DNA of 59,729 bases from Deltaproteobacteria bacterium (lineage in GTDB: Bacteria; Myxococcota; JADLHZ01), in the NCBI GenBank assembly GCA_020848545.1, contig JADLHZ010000073.1, positions 1 through 59,729 of the forward strand, given 5' to 3'. Both the position numbers and the translations under genes were made by a program. A model generated the notes under the pieces. That model worked only from the letters and a program-made list of their open reading frames with translations. It searched no databases and had not been told where the DNA came from. How positions within the stretch are numbered: position 1 is the stretch's first letter; each line of letters begins with the position of its first letter. Below are positions 46,810 through 55,481 of the stretch, piece after piece.

Positions 46810-48944
46810 CAGGGGATCACCCCGCTCGGGCACATCATCGTCGCGGCGCAGTAGCAGGAGCATTGGTTGCCGGGATCGAACTCGTTGCACCCCGCCGGGC
46901 AGCCGTCATTGATCGCGCTGATGCGAAGCCGGTACGGCTGCGCGACTTCCCAGTCGTTGGCGCCGTAGTCACGCACCTGCAGGAAGTATTCGTAGTTGAC
47001 GTCGGTGCCGGCGTGGCCTGCGTCGGCGAACGAGCACTGCGAGCAGTTGGCCGCAGGCCCGCCGAAGAACTGCGTCGGCACGGCGCCGCCGAGCGTGCCC
47101 GCGTAGTAGAAGCTTTGATGGATGCCGAGATCTTCTCTGCGCATCAGCACGACGATGCGCAGGTTCTGGGACGTCGGCTGATCCCACTCGAACTGCAGGC
47201 CGCAGGTCGCCGGCACCGTGTTGGTCGCGATGTCTTTGCACGGGTACTTGAACTTGAACCAATCTTCGTCCGACGCGTACGAGATGATCCCGGTGACGCC
47301 GACCGGCCCGCTGATCGCGAGCGTGCCGTCGATCGCGCGATCACGGCTCGCGGCGTAGTTCTGACCCTGGAGCGGGTACGGATCGTAGAAGTTGTTGCGC
47401 GCGGCCGGTGTGGCGCCGCGATCGTTCGGATCGAGCTCGCGCCAGAGCTTCACGTCGAGCGAGTAGTCGCGCGCGTCGTCGTATTGATCGTCTTTGAAGT
47501 CGTGAACGGCGATGAAGTAGGTGCCGGCGGTGAATAACGGCTGCGCGGTGCGCAAGGTGCTCGTGCCGCTCGACGGCGACGTCGTGACCTGCGCCAGGAA
47601 TTGCGGCGCGCCGCACACCTTTTGCTGGCCGACGCCGGACGGAACGCAGGCGCCGCCGCCGACGCAGCGCCGGCAGGTCTGGCCGGCGGGGCAGAAGTGA
47701 TAGGACCCTTGCGGCAGGCACAGGTGCGAGAGCTCGCAGTCGAAGTCGCTGTTGCAAGCGATGTTCAAAGAATCGCAGTCGCCGTCGCTGGTGCAGGTCG
47801 ACGTTGCCTCCGGCACGACGAGATCGAACGCGAGCTGCGTCGCCGCGGGTGCTTGCTGGCTCAAGGTGATCTCGACGACCGCCGGCGCGCCGGAGGCGAG
47901 ATCGAGGCGGTAGAAGTCGCGATCGCCGCTCGAGGCGATGCGGCCGACTTTCTGGGCGAGGGTGACGTCGGCGGTGCCGTCGAAGCCGGAGGCCGGCATG
48001 TTGCCCGGCCCGAGCGGAGTCGCGTTGGCACCGACGTCGTTGCGCGTCGCGCCTTCGTTGACGTCGGGCTCGGCCTCGGGCGTGAGGACGAGCGTGTAGA
48101 CGCCGGTGGCGGTGCGGTCGGGCGCGCGGTTCGGCTCCTGCTTCAGGACGATGAAGTAGTCGCCGGGGGTCACCAGCGGACGTTGCTGCGTGAGCGTCGT
48201 TCCTGGGTTCGCGGCGCCGCTCGCGAAGATCGTTCCGCCCGCGTTCTGCAGGGTGTATTCGACGACGGCCTTACTGCCGGCCGCGCTCGTCAGTTGGATC
48301 TGCAGAACCGGGAGGCCCGCGGTGATCGTCACTTTGTACACGTCGACGTCTTGGGCGTAGGCAAAATATCCGGCGACGCCGTCGGCGACCTTCGCCTGCG
48401 CCACCGTGTCGTTCGGCTCGTGCGTGTCCGGATCTTTCGCCGCCGTCAGCGTGATGGCGTAACTGCCGACGTCGTCGCGCTCGTCGTCGCTGACGTCGCG
48501 CACGGCAAGGAAGTACGATCCCGGCGTGACCTTGGCGGTGCTCGTGAGGTTGCTCTGGCTGTCGTCGGGCTTGTCGTCGGCGAGCTGGCCGCCGTCGATC
48601 GCGGTCGTCGCGTCGGCGGCGTAGAGGTTCGCTTGCAGATCGATGCGCGTCACGGCCGTCGCGTAGCCGACCTTGAGGTCGAGCAGATCGCTGCCGGCCG
48701 GCACCGTCAAGCTGTACCAGTCGACGTCGGCGCGCGGGCAGATCTGGCCGCTCGCCGTCTGCGCCGCGCTCGCGCTGCCATCGACAGCGATGGCCGTCGA
48801 GGCGTCGCGCGAGCCGTCGACCACGCACGTGCCGGCGATCGTGTCGTCGTCGCCGCCGCCGGCGTCGGTCGTCGGCTTCGGCGGACAAGCGACGAGCGTC
48901 CAGCAGAGCGCCGTTCTAAGGAGAAATACAATCGCGCGCGGCAT
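46809..48944 (-). CDS. lipoprotein with repeated PPC-type beta-sandwich domains
   Basis: A 711-residue lipoprotein (lipobox LVAC, Cys20). It has at least four pre-peptidase C-terminal-like domains: VDWYSLTVPAGSDLLDLKV with PGSYFLAVRDVSDDERDDVG, VDVYKVTITAGLPVLQIQL with PGDYFIVLKQ, DRDFYRLDL, and EDWFKFKYPC near the end. Between the third and fourth is a cysteine-rich insert (about 420-470) like those in myxobacterial surface proteins, and the C-terminus has another cysteine cluster. PPC domains are extracellular binding modules. The gene overlaps the end of the VWA gene upstream by 29 nt; a GAGG ribosome site precedes the ATG. Confidence 0.75.
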   Translation of the reverse strand: MPRAIVFLLRTALCWTLVACPPKPTTDAGGGDDDTIAGTCVVDGSRDASTAIAVDGSASAAQTASGQICPRADVDWYSLTVPAGSDLLDLKVGYATAVTRIDLQANLYAADATTAIDGGQLADDKPDDSQSNLTSTAKVTPGSYFLAVRDVSDDERDDVGSYAITLTAAKDPDTHEPNDTVAQAKVADGVAGYFAYAQDVDVYKVTITAGLPVLQIQLTSAAGSKAVVEYTLQNAGGTIFASGAANPGTTLTQQRPLVTPGDYFIVLKQEPNRAPDRTATGVYTLVLTPEAEPDVNEGATRNDVGANATPLGPGNMPASGFDGTADVTLAQKVGRIASSGDRDFYRLDLASGAPAVVEITLSQQAPAATQLAFDLVVPEATSTCTSDGDCDSLNIACNSDFDCELSHLCLPQGSYHFCPAGQTCRRCVGGGACVPSGVGQQKVCGAPQFLAQVTTSPSSGTSTLRTAQPLFTAGTYFIAVHDFKDDQYDDARDYSLDVKLWRELDPNDRGATPAARNNFYDPYPLQGQNYAASRDRAIDGTLAISGPVGVTGIISYASDEDWFKFKYPCKDIATNTVPATCGLQFEWDQPTSQNLRIVVLMRREDLGIHQSFYYAGTLGGAVPTQFFGGPAANCSQCSFADAGHAGTDVNYEYFLQVRDYGANDWEVAQPYRLRISAINDGCPAGCNEFDPGNQCSCYCAATMMCPSGVIP

Positions 48945-50598
48945 TGAAGACCTCGGGATCGTCGGGCGGACCGAACGGTTTCTTGAAGGCTTCGAGCGGC
49001 ACGGTCATGCGGCCGGAAGCGGGCACCTTGCGCTCGGGCACCAACGTGAAGCGCGGCAGGATGCACGCGATGCGATGGTTGCCGAAGTCGTCCGGCGCAT
49101 CGAGCGGCGCCGACGTCAGCGTGAGATAGACGACGTTCGTGCCGTCAGGATGCGTGCCGTTCGCCTCGGTCGGCGCCAGCGTGATGTTCTCGACGGCGAA
49201 GTCGTAGCAGCGCACGGACTCTGGCACTCCTGGATCGCTGCTCGGCGTTTCTTTCACGGTGTAGCGATAGCCGATCTGCGACAAGTTCCCAGAATCATCC
49301 GCGCTCGGATCGGTGTGCACCGCGAGCTCGTTGCCGGTGCGCACGCCGTCGAAGTCGGCGTCGGTGAGGGTGTCCTCCTGCGCCGCGTTCGAGCCGGCGT
49401 AGAACTCCACGTCGTCACCGATGCCGTCGGCGTCCGAGTCGTAGAGGCGCGGGTTGCTGCCGATGAAGCGCTCCTCGCAGTTGAGCAGCCCGTCACCGTC
49501 GTCGTCGAGCTTGTCCTGCGGCAGCGAGCAGTCACCGTCGCCCGAGAAGTTCGGATCGAAGCCGGCGTTTCTGAGGCGCACTTCCAGCATGTCCGAAAAA
49601 CCGTCGTCGTCGCTGTCGCGATCATGGGGGTCGGTGCCGGGGTCTTCCTCTTCCGTGTCGAGCAGGCCGTCAGCGTCCGAGTCCGGCATGCCGAGCGTGC
49701 CTTGCGTGCGCTCGCTCGCGTTCAGTACGACGAAGCTCTTCATCGCGAAGGTGCGGATGAACGCACGAAAGTCGATGTAGAAGAAGCTGATCGGCTCGCC
49801 GGCCGCGAACGATCGGAAGGTGCCGTCGCCGGCGCGCGCCATGTCTTCCAGCAGGTTCGTTGCGACGAGCTGCACGGCGGGCGGCGTCGTCGGACCCGAG
49901 AGGTAAACCGTATGGAGCTGCACTTGCGCCAAGCGTTGGTCGCGCTCGAGCGCTTTGATCGCGAGCACGCGATCGCGGATGCGCGCGTTGGTGTTCGAGG
50001 TGGCGGTGACCGGCGCCGGCAAGCCGTCTGACATGAACACGACGACGTAGCGCGCGCGGCTCCGGGCGGTCGAGTCGAGCGCGAGCATGTCGGCCTGCAA
50101 CACGCGAAACGCCGTCGTCAGGCCGGCCTCGTAGTTGGTCTCGCTGGCGCCGGTGTTGAGCAGCGGAAGGCGCACGATCATCTGTGACGCGTCGGCGGTG
50201 AAGCCGTCGTTGCCAGCGGCGTTCTGCACGAGGACACCGGCGGCGCCGTTGAACTGCATCAACGAGTACTCGACGCCGTTGCCTGGCGGATAGGCGGTGA
50301 TCACGTCGTAGACCGCTTGGCCGCGGCGCGCGAGGCACGCGGTCGCCGTGCACGTCGGCGGCGGCGGATCGGTGATGTTCATGCTCTGCGAGGTGTCGGT
50401 GATGAACAGCACCTTCAGCGGAAACTCGAGCGGCTTGGGAGCATCGGAGCAGACCCGGCCTTCGACGGCGAGCTTGTCGTCGCGGACCGCGGGCGGCGGC
50501 TTGTCGGCAGTCTTGAGGGTGTAGGCGTTGCAGCGGTTCTCGAAGAGACCGGCCACGGCCACGGCCACGGCGACGGCCACGCGCATACTACGGCGCAT
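48916..50598 (-). CDS. secreted VWA-TSP3 protein (CglB/CglD-like)
   Basis: A 560-residue protein (ATG 50598; ATG 50586 also fits). The signal segment is VAVAVAVAVAG, encoded by GTGGCC repeats; the following Cys23 is not in a standard lipobox, so lipid anchoring is uncertain. The VWA domain (about 60-300) has an intact MIDAS, D68-T-S-Q-S, and a later MSDG with RARYVVVF before it. Then come TSP3 calcium repeats (about 318-420: DSDADGLLDTEE, DSDDDGFSDMLE, DDDGDGLLNCEE) and a C-terminal sandwich of about 130 residues with cysteines. It is a paralogue of the two other VWA proteins here. It should be a surface adhesin by analogy with CglB. Confidence 0.8.
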   Translation of the reverse strand: MRRSMRVAVAVAVAVAGLFENRCNAYTLKTADKPPPAVRDDKLAVEGRVCSDAPKPLEFPLKVLFITDTSQSMNITDPPPPTCTATACLARRGQAVYDVITAYPPGNGVEYSLMQFNGAAGVLVQNAAGNDGFTADASQMIVRLPLLNTGASETNYEAGLTTAFRVLQADMLALDSTARSRARYVVVFMSDGLPAPVTATSNTNARIRDRVLAIKALERDQRLAQVQLHTVYLSGPTTPPAVQLVATNLLEDMARAGDGTFRSFAAGEPISFFYIDFRAFIRTFAMKSFVVLNASERTQGTLGMPDSDADGLLDTEEEDPGTDPHDRDSDDDGFSDMLEVRLRNAGFDPNFSGDGDCSLPQDKLDDDGDGLLNCEERFIGSNPRLYDSDADGIGDDVEFYAGSNAAQEDTLTDADFDGVRTGNELAVHTDPSADDSGNLSQIGYRYTVKETPSSDPGVPESVRCYDFAVENITLAPTEANGTHPDGTNVVYLTLTSAPLDAPDDFGNHRIACILPRFTLVPERKVPASGRMTVPLEAFKKPFGPPDDPEVFNAARDCISP

Positions 50599-52348
50599 CG
50601 GCCCGGACGCAGTCGCGCGTCACGTCGAGCGCGGTGGGAGTTTTGAAGTTCTCGTCCTTCAGATCGATGACGCCGCTCGCCGGTGACTTCACGGCGCCCG
50701 CGACGTAGCGCACGTCGACGCACGCCTGCCGGATCTCGCCGAAGTCGAGCGGTCGGTTCGTCGGCGCCTCGATGAAGGAGACGAACACACGGGAAGCGCC
50801 GCGCGGCGAGTCGGTGCCGGTGCCGGTCGTCAGCAGGCGGATGTTGCGCACCTCGCCGTGATAGCAGACGCGGCCGTCGGGGCGAGTTTCCGTTTCGTTG
50901 ACGAGGTAGCGGTAGCGGACGTCGGCGTCGCCATGCGGTGAGTTGCGCACGTTCGGATTCAAGTGCGTTCGGATCTCGTCGATGTTGCGCATGCCGTCGT
51001 TGTCGCTGTCGCCGATGGAGTCGGTCGCGTCCAACGGGTCCAAGATGCCGCGCAGCTCTTGCAAGTCGGTCAAGCGGTCGCCGTCGGAGTCGAACAAGCG
51101 CGCATCCGTGCCGAGGAATTGCTCTTCGCAGTCACGCAGGCCGTCGCCGTCGCTGTCGTTGCGCACGCGGCACGCTTGCAGGGGCTTATTGCGATCGAGC
51201 GGATCGAAGCCCGACTCGCGGAAGCGATCCTCGAAGAAGTCCGAGTACGAGTCGCCGTCCGAGTCAGCGGGGTTCGAGCAGCTCTGGCCGAGCCCGACGC
51301 AGGTCTTGAGCTCGAACTCGCGCGCGTCGGGGAGGCCGTCGCCGTCGGTGTCAGCCTGCAGCTTTTCGTCGGCGAAGATCGCGTTCGTGTTGGTGACGAC
51401 GAGATCGGCGAGGGCGTTCGGCTCTTTGACCGAGGTGTAGTTGAAGTTGAGAAAGGAGATGTTCTGCGCGTTCGAGAACTCGGTGAACGTTCCTTGACCG
51501 TGCGCGGCGACGTCGGTCAGCAGCGAGACCGCGCGCGGGCGATCCAAGTAGAACGCCATGTTCGTCGCCAGCGGGTTGTTCACCGCCGTCGGATCGAAGA
51601 GCAGCGCGCTGTGCACCCGCACCTCGGCGACCTTGTAGGCGTCTTGCAGCTCGAGGATGTCATCGACGGCCTTCGTGATCTGATACGGCTGGTTGTAGTC
51701 GCCGCCCATCTGCAGCGCCGGATAAAGCGAAGGGTCGAGCTGCGGGCCGAACATGGCCTGCCAGTTCTGCCGATCGACCTCGCAGACGCCGAGGAAGGTG
51801 TCGACGGTCGTCGCGCTGCACTGCGGATCCGGGATGCCGTCCGTGAAGAAGATGACGACGTACTTCGTGCGGGCGCGCTCCGCCGCGGAGCTGTTCTGCA
51901 TGTCCTGCGAGAGGAAGCTGTAGGCCGCGCCGAGCGCGCCTTGGTAGTCCGTGAGCCGGTCGGCGACGCTGAGCCGCGTCGAGACCGCGCCGATGTTGGG
52001 AGAGTTCGTGAACGACGGCGTCGGCTGATCGATGCGCGCGTCGAACGCGATGACGCCGAACTGGACCGCAGGGTTTCCGGCGAAGCGCTGCATCGCGTTC
52101 GATACCGCCGTCGCCCGCAGCGCCTGCGGATCCGTCGCGATCATCGAGTTCGAGGTGTCGACGACGAAGAGCACCTTCACCGGGAAGAGCGCGTCGGCGG
52201 CGGGCTGGGTGCAGACGTCGACGTTCACCTGCAGGAGATCGTCGAGCGTCACTTGTTGCGGGCGCACGGCTTCGAGCCCCGGCGAGCTACACCGGAGGAC
52301 GAAGACCGTGATGCAGAGGAAGATGAACCTGGCCCCACCGTCGCGCAT
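50588..52348 (-). CDS. secreted VWA-TSP3 protein (CglB/CglD-like)
   Basis: A 586-residue protein. The signal FIFLCITVFVLRC ends in a cysteine (Cys20) preceded by Arg, an unusual lipobox. The VWA domain (about 57-305) has the MIDAS D64-T-S-N-S, the TDG loop (FFTDGIPDP) and a long insert with DPSLYPALQMGGDYN. TSP3 repeats (about 335-455) include DTDGDGLPDAREFE, DSDGDSYSDFFED, DSDGDGLRDCEEQF and DSDNDGMRNIDE, each fit to bind calcium. The C-terminal sandwich matches that of the next gene (GRVCYHGEVRNIRL versus RCYDFAVENITL). First of the two adjacent VWA genes after the TSP3 protein. Confidence 0.8.
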   Translation of the reverse strand: MRDGGARFIFLCITVFVLRCSSPGLEAVRPQQVTLDDLLQVNVDVCTQPAADALFPVKVLFVVDTSNSMIATDPQALRATAVSNAMQRFAGNPAVQFGVIAFDARIDQPTPSFTNSPNIGAVSTRLSVADRLTDYQGALGAAYSFLSQDMQNSSAAERARTKYVVIFFTDGIPDPQCSATTVDTFLGVCEVDRQNWQAMFGPQLDPSLYPALQMGGDYNQPYQITKAVDDILELQDAYKVAEVRVHSALLFDPTAVNNPLATNMAFYLDRPRAVSLLTDVAAHGQGTFTEFSNAQNISFLNFNYTSVKEPNALADLVVTNTNAIFADEKLQADTDGDGLPDAREFELKTCVGLGQSCSNPADSDGDSYSDFFEDRFRESGFDPLDRNKPLQACRVRNDSDGDGLRDCEEQFLGTDARLFDSDGDRLTDLQELRGILDPLDATDSIGDSDNDGMRNIDEIRTHLNPNVRNSPHGDADVRYRYLVNETETRPDGRVCYHGEVRNIRLLTTGTGTDSPRGASRVFVSFIEAPTNRPLDFGEIRQACVDVRYVAGAVKSPASGVIDLKDENFKTPTALDVTRDCVRADAP

Positions 52349-52375
52349 GAAACGCTCCGTGTGTTCGCGCTCCGC

Positions 52376-53683
52376 CTACTTCTTGCGCAGACGGCGAACC
52401 GCGAGCGCGATCGCCGCGGCGAAGGCCCACGCGAGCTCGGCGCCGCCGGTCGAGTTGCAGCCCTTCTTCGCGCTGCCCGAGACCTCTACCGTGGCGATGC
52501 CGCTGGCACGCACGGCCTCGGCGAACTTGTCATCGGGCTCGACGAGCTCACCGCTCATCTCGATCTTGTACGTACCCGGGAGGTCCGGCTCGAAGTACGG
52601 CCGGCGCGAGCCTTCGAACTGATACTCGAAGCCTGACGACGTTTGCGCCGTGCCGCGCGGGTTGATCAGCACTGCGCGCGAGCCCGGAGGACGCTCGACG
52701 ATGTTGAAGGTGTAGCGAATGCTTCGGTTCTCGCGGTTGGCGTAGAAGCCGAGGGGAAGCTTCTCCCCGGTGTTCGTCGTCGCGTTCGGCGAGGCCGTCA
52801 CTTGGAACACGCTCTCGGGATCCAAGCACGCCGCGTCTCTGTTCTTGGCGGCGACGAAGCAGAAGCCGTTCGGATCGCAGGAGTTGCCGGCGCCGTCGAA
52901 GTCGTCGTCGATCTGTGCGGGGTTCGCGATGCGCGCGCAGTTATCGATGTTGTTCGGGATGGTGTCGCCGTCGCGGTCGGTGTCGCAGAGGTCGCCGAAG
53001 CCGTCGCCGTCGGTGTTCAGCTGATCGCCGTTGGCGGTGCCGGGGCAGTTGTCCTTGCCGTCTTGGATGCCGTCGAGGTCGGCGTCACGATCGCACGCGT
53101 CGCCCGGGTTCGTCGGGCTCACGTTTTGTTGGTTCGGGTTGGCGATGAGCGGGCAGTTGTCGTCGCGGTCGTTGACGCCGTCGCCGTCGTCATCGAGGTC
53201 GCAAGCATCGCCCTCGGTGTCCGAGTTGGTGTTCGCTTGCCCCGAGTTGCGGACGTATTGGCAGTTGTCGACGCCGTCGAGCACGCTGTCGCCGTCGTCA
53301 TCTTCGTCGACCACGTCGCCGATGCCGTCGCCGTCCGTGTCCATTTGATCCGGATTGGCGGCGCCGGGCGCGTTGTCGCACGCGTTACCGACGCTGTCCG
53401 CGTCACCGTCCGCTTGATCGCGGTTCGGCAAGAACGGGCAGTTGTCGAAGTCGTCTTCGAAGCCATCGCCGTCGTAGTCGTCGGAGGTCGAGTAGGTCTC
53501 GCCGAGGTCGGTGTTGGCGACCAAGATCGAGCCGCCGCAGCCGCAGCCGCAGCCGCCGCCGTCATAGTTCGGCGTGCCGCAGAAGCCGGTCGAGCACTCA
53601 CCCGGAGCCGACGTCTGAGCCGAGGCGGAAACTGGAAGAAGAATCGAAAGGCAGAGCGCAGCGAGAGCGACGAAGACTTTCAT
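52376..53683 (-). CDS. TSP3-repeat protein with MYXO-CTERM-like sorting tail
   Basis: A 435-residue protein with a cleavable signal (LAALCLSILLPVSASAQ) and a Gly/Cys patch (GGGCGCGCGGS). Seven thrombospondin type 3 repeats follow (about 50-265, DGDGFEDDFDNCPFLPNRDQ type, each with a Cys pair partner) and then a beta-sandwich with PGSRAVLINPRG. The last 30 residues (KKGC, a hydrophobic helix, RRLRKK) match the MYXO-CTERM plan, where the Cys is processed for surface anchoring. The ATG at 53683 was chosen for the signal and a GGGAGG ribosome site. It is the first gene of the 24-kb run and stands behind a 127-nt gap with a possible -10 TAGACT near 53730. Confidence 0.8.
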   Translation of the reverse strand: MKVFVALAALCLSILLPVSASAQTSAPGECSTGFCGTPNYDGGGCGCGCGGSILVANTDLGETYSTSDDYDGDGFEDDFDNCPFLPNRDQADGDADSVGNACDNAPGAANPDQMDTDGDGIGDVVDEDDDGDSVLDGVDNCQYVRNSGQANTNSDTEGDACDLDDDGDGVNDRDDNCPLIANPNQQNVSPTNPGDACDRDADLDGIQDGKDNCPGTANGDQLNTDGDGFGDLCDTDRDGDTIPNNIDNCARIANPAQIDDDFDGAGNSCDPNGFCFVAAKNRDAACLDPESVFQVTASPNATTNTGEKLPLGFYANRENRSIRYTFNIVERPPGSRAVLINPRGTAQTSSGFEYQFEGSRRPYFEPDLPGTYKIEMSGELVEPDDKFAEAVRASGIATVEVSGSAKKGCNSTGGAELAWAFAAAIALAVRRLRKK

Positions 53684-53810
53684 GTCGGACCTCCCTCTTA
53701 AGGCAGCGAGAACCAAGTGCCGGGAGTCTAGCAGACGGAGATCGTTCACAGTGAGCCTTTTGTTAGGCTGGCGTGATTTTTTTGCCGGATGTAGGGCGCT
53801 GTCGTAGATT

Positions 53811-55481
53811 TCAGCGTAGCGCGCCGTTCCTGCGCAACGCCGCCAAGTGCGCCCCGACGCGAAAGCTGTTGGCCATGATTGTCAGCGTCGACGGCACGCC
53901 GCCCGAGCTCGGCATGAAGCTGCCGTCGGTGACATACAAGTTCGGCACCTCGTGGCTCTTGCAGTGGCGATCGAGCACGCTCGTCTTCTTGTCGTCGCCG
54001 AAGCGCGCGGTTCCGTGCTGCAAGACGAAGGTCGTGCCGCCGACCGCTTCGCTTCCGAGCTGACGCGCGCCGGCCGCTTCGAGCACAGCGCGCGCTTTGT
54101 CGGCGAGGACCCGCGAGACGGCGACGTCTTCGGGATGATTGTCGACGTGGATGGCGGCGACCGCGAGCCCCCACTTGTCCTTGGTGCTCGCATCGAGCGC
54201 CACGAAGGTGTGCGGGTTCGGCAGAAACTCGCCGAAGACTTCGGCCTCGAGCTCGATGACGTCTTTGTAGGCGCGGAAGATCTCGCGCTTCAGCGCTTCG
54301 CCCCAGAGCAGGGGTGTGCGGCGGCGCGCCAAGCGTTCGGCGGTGTAGACGGCGCTGCGATGCGCGAGCTGAAAGACGATGGTGCCGCCCTTGTCGTAGC
54401 CCTTCCTTCCTTTGACGAAGTAATCGTCTTGGAGCGAGCGCTGCAAGAAGTGGATCGGATGATCGGCGCGCTCGGCGTCGGGCAGCGCCGCGCGCTCCAA
54501 GGCGCCATAGACCTTGGCGAGCGTCGAGAAGCTGAGGTTCTTGCCGACGAGCCCGCTCTTGTTGCCGAGGCCATCGGGATGCGCTGCCGACTTGCTCGCA
54601 AGGAGGAGCCGCGCCGATTCGATCGCCGTCGCCGCGACGCAGATGACGCGCGCCTTCTGCTCGACGCGCTCGCCGGTCTTCGTGATGTAGCGGACGGCGG
54701 TGGCGCGGCCCTCTTTGTCCGTCGCGATCTCATACGCCATGCACCCGTCGCGCAGCTCGCAGTGGTCAGTCGCGATCGCTTTTGGGATCACCGACGCCGC
54801 CGTGCTCGACTTGGCGTTCACCTCGCACCCGAAGCTGCCGCAGTAGTTGCAGTAGACGCAGGCGGAGCGTCCGTCGGCAGCGCTCGAGACGATCGCGCGC
54901 GGCGTTTGGAACGGATGCAGCCCGAGCTTCTTGCAGGCGTCGTCGACGCGCGCGGCGAGCGGGTTGAAGGCGAGCGGCGGGAAAGGATACGGTCCCGCGC
55001 GCGGCGGTTCGAACGGGTATTCACCGGCCTTGCCGCTGACGCCGACCTCGCGCTCGACCATGTCATAGTACGGCGCGAGCTCTTGGTAGGTGATCGGCCA
55101 ATCGGCGAGGGTGTGGCCAGGGATCCCGCGGTAGCGGTTCGCGAGCGCGAAGTCCTCCGGGTGCAGACGAAACACGTAGCCGCTCATGTGCACCGTGCCG
55201 CCGCCGACGCAGTTGGCGGTCCAGCCGAGGCTCGAAGGCTCCAAGGGATCGCCCTGCTTTCGGCTGAGCAAGTGCGGCTCGGCGCTCGGGTAGGGCACGA
55301 AGAAGTCGCGCCGCGAGATCGCGATCTCGTCGTGCGTGAAGTCTTCGGCTTTGTACCACGGGCCTTTCTCCAAGATGACGACCGAGCAGCCGGCCCGCGC
55401 GAGGGTGAGCGCCAGCGGTCCACCGCCAGCGCCGCTGCCGATGATGCACACGTCGACTTCGTCGGTGCCGAAGCGCTTCAT
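53811..55481 (-). CDS. GMC family oxidoreductase (gluconate/choline dehydrogenase-like)
   Basis: A 556-residue FAD enzyme. The N-terminus has the dinucleotide fold VDVCIIGSGAGGGPLALTLA and LEKGPWY. The substrate cap begins with NCVGGGTVHMSG. A cysteine cluster CVYCNYCGSFGC (about 220) is typical of the membrane-linked gluconate 2-dehydrogenase-type subfamily. The C-terminal block has LQHGTARFGDD and VPNLYVTDGSFMPSSGGVPSTLTI with the active-site region. It has no signal of its own and would ride with the Tat-exported partner encoded just upstream (ATGA overlap). Electrons would pass to a cytochrome c. The alcohol or sugar substrate is unknown. Confidence 0.85.
   Translation of the reverse strand: MKRFGTDEVDVCIIGSGAGGGPLALTLARAGCSVVILEKGPWYKAEDFTHDEIAISRRDFFVPYPSAEPHLLSRKQGDPLEPSSLGWTANCVGGGTVHMSGYVFRLHPEDFALANRYRGIPGHTLADWPITYQELAPYYDMVEREVGVSGKAGEYPFEPPRAGPYPFPPLAFNPLAARVDDACKKLGLHPFQTPRAIVSSAADGRSACVYCNYCGSFGCEVNAKSSTAASVIPKAIATDHCELRDGCMAYEIATDKEGRATAVRYITKTGERVEQKARVICVAATAIESARLLLASKSAAHPDGLGNKSGLVGKNLSFSTLAKVYGALERAALPDAERADHPIHFLQRSLQDDYFVKGRKGYDKGGTIVFQLAHRSAVYTAERLARRRTPLLWGEALKREIFRAYKDVIELEAEVFGEFLPNPHTFVALDASTKDKWGLAVAAIHVDNHPEDVAVSRVLADKARAVLEAAGARQLGSEAVGGTTFVLQHGTARFGDDKKTSVLDRHCKSHEVPNLYVTDGSFMPSSGGVPSTLTIMANSFRVGAHLAALRRNGALR

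Noticed and set aside
53754-53783. AGCCT/AGGCT hairpin followed by a T-run between the GMC and TSP3 genes
   Set aside because: The T-run follows the stem only on the plus strand, where there is no gene to terminate; both flanking genes are on the minus strand, and the stem is 5 bp.
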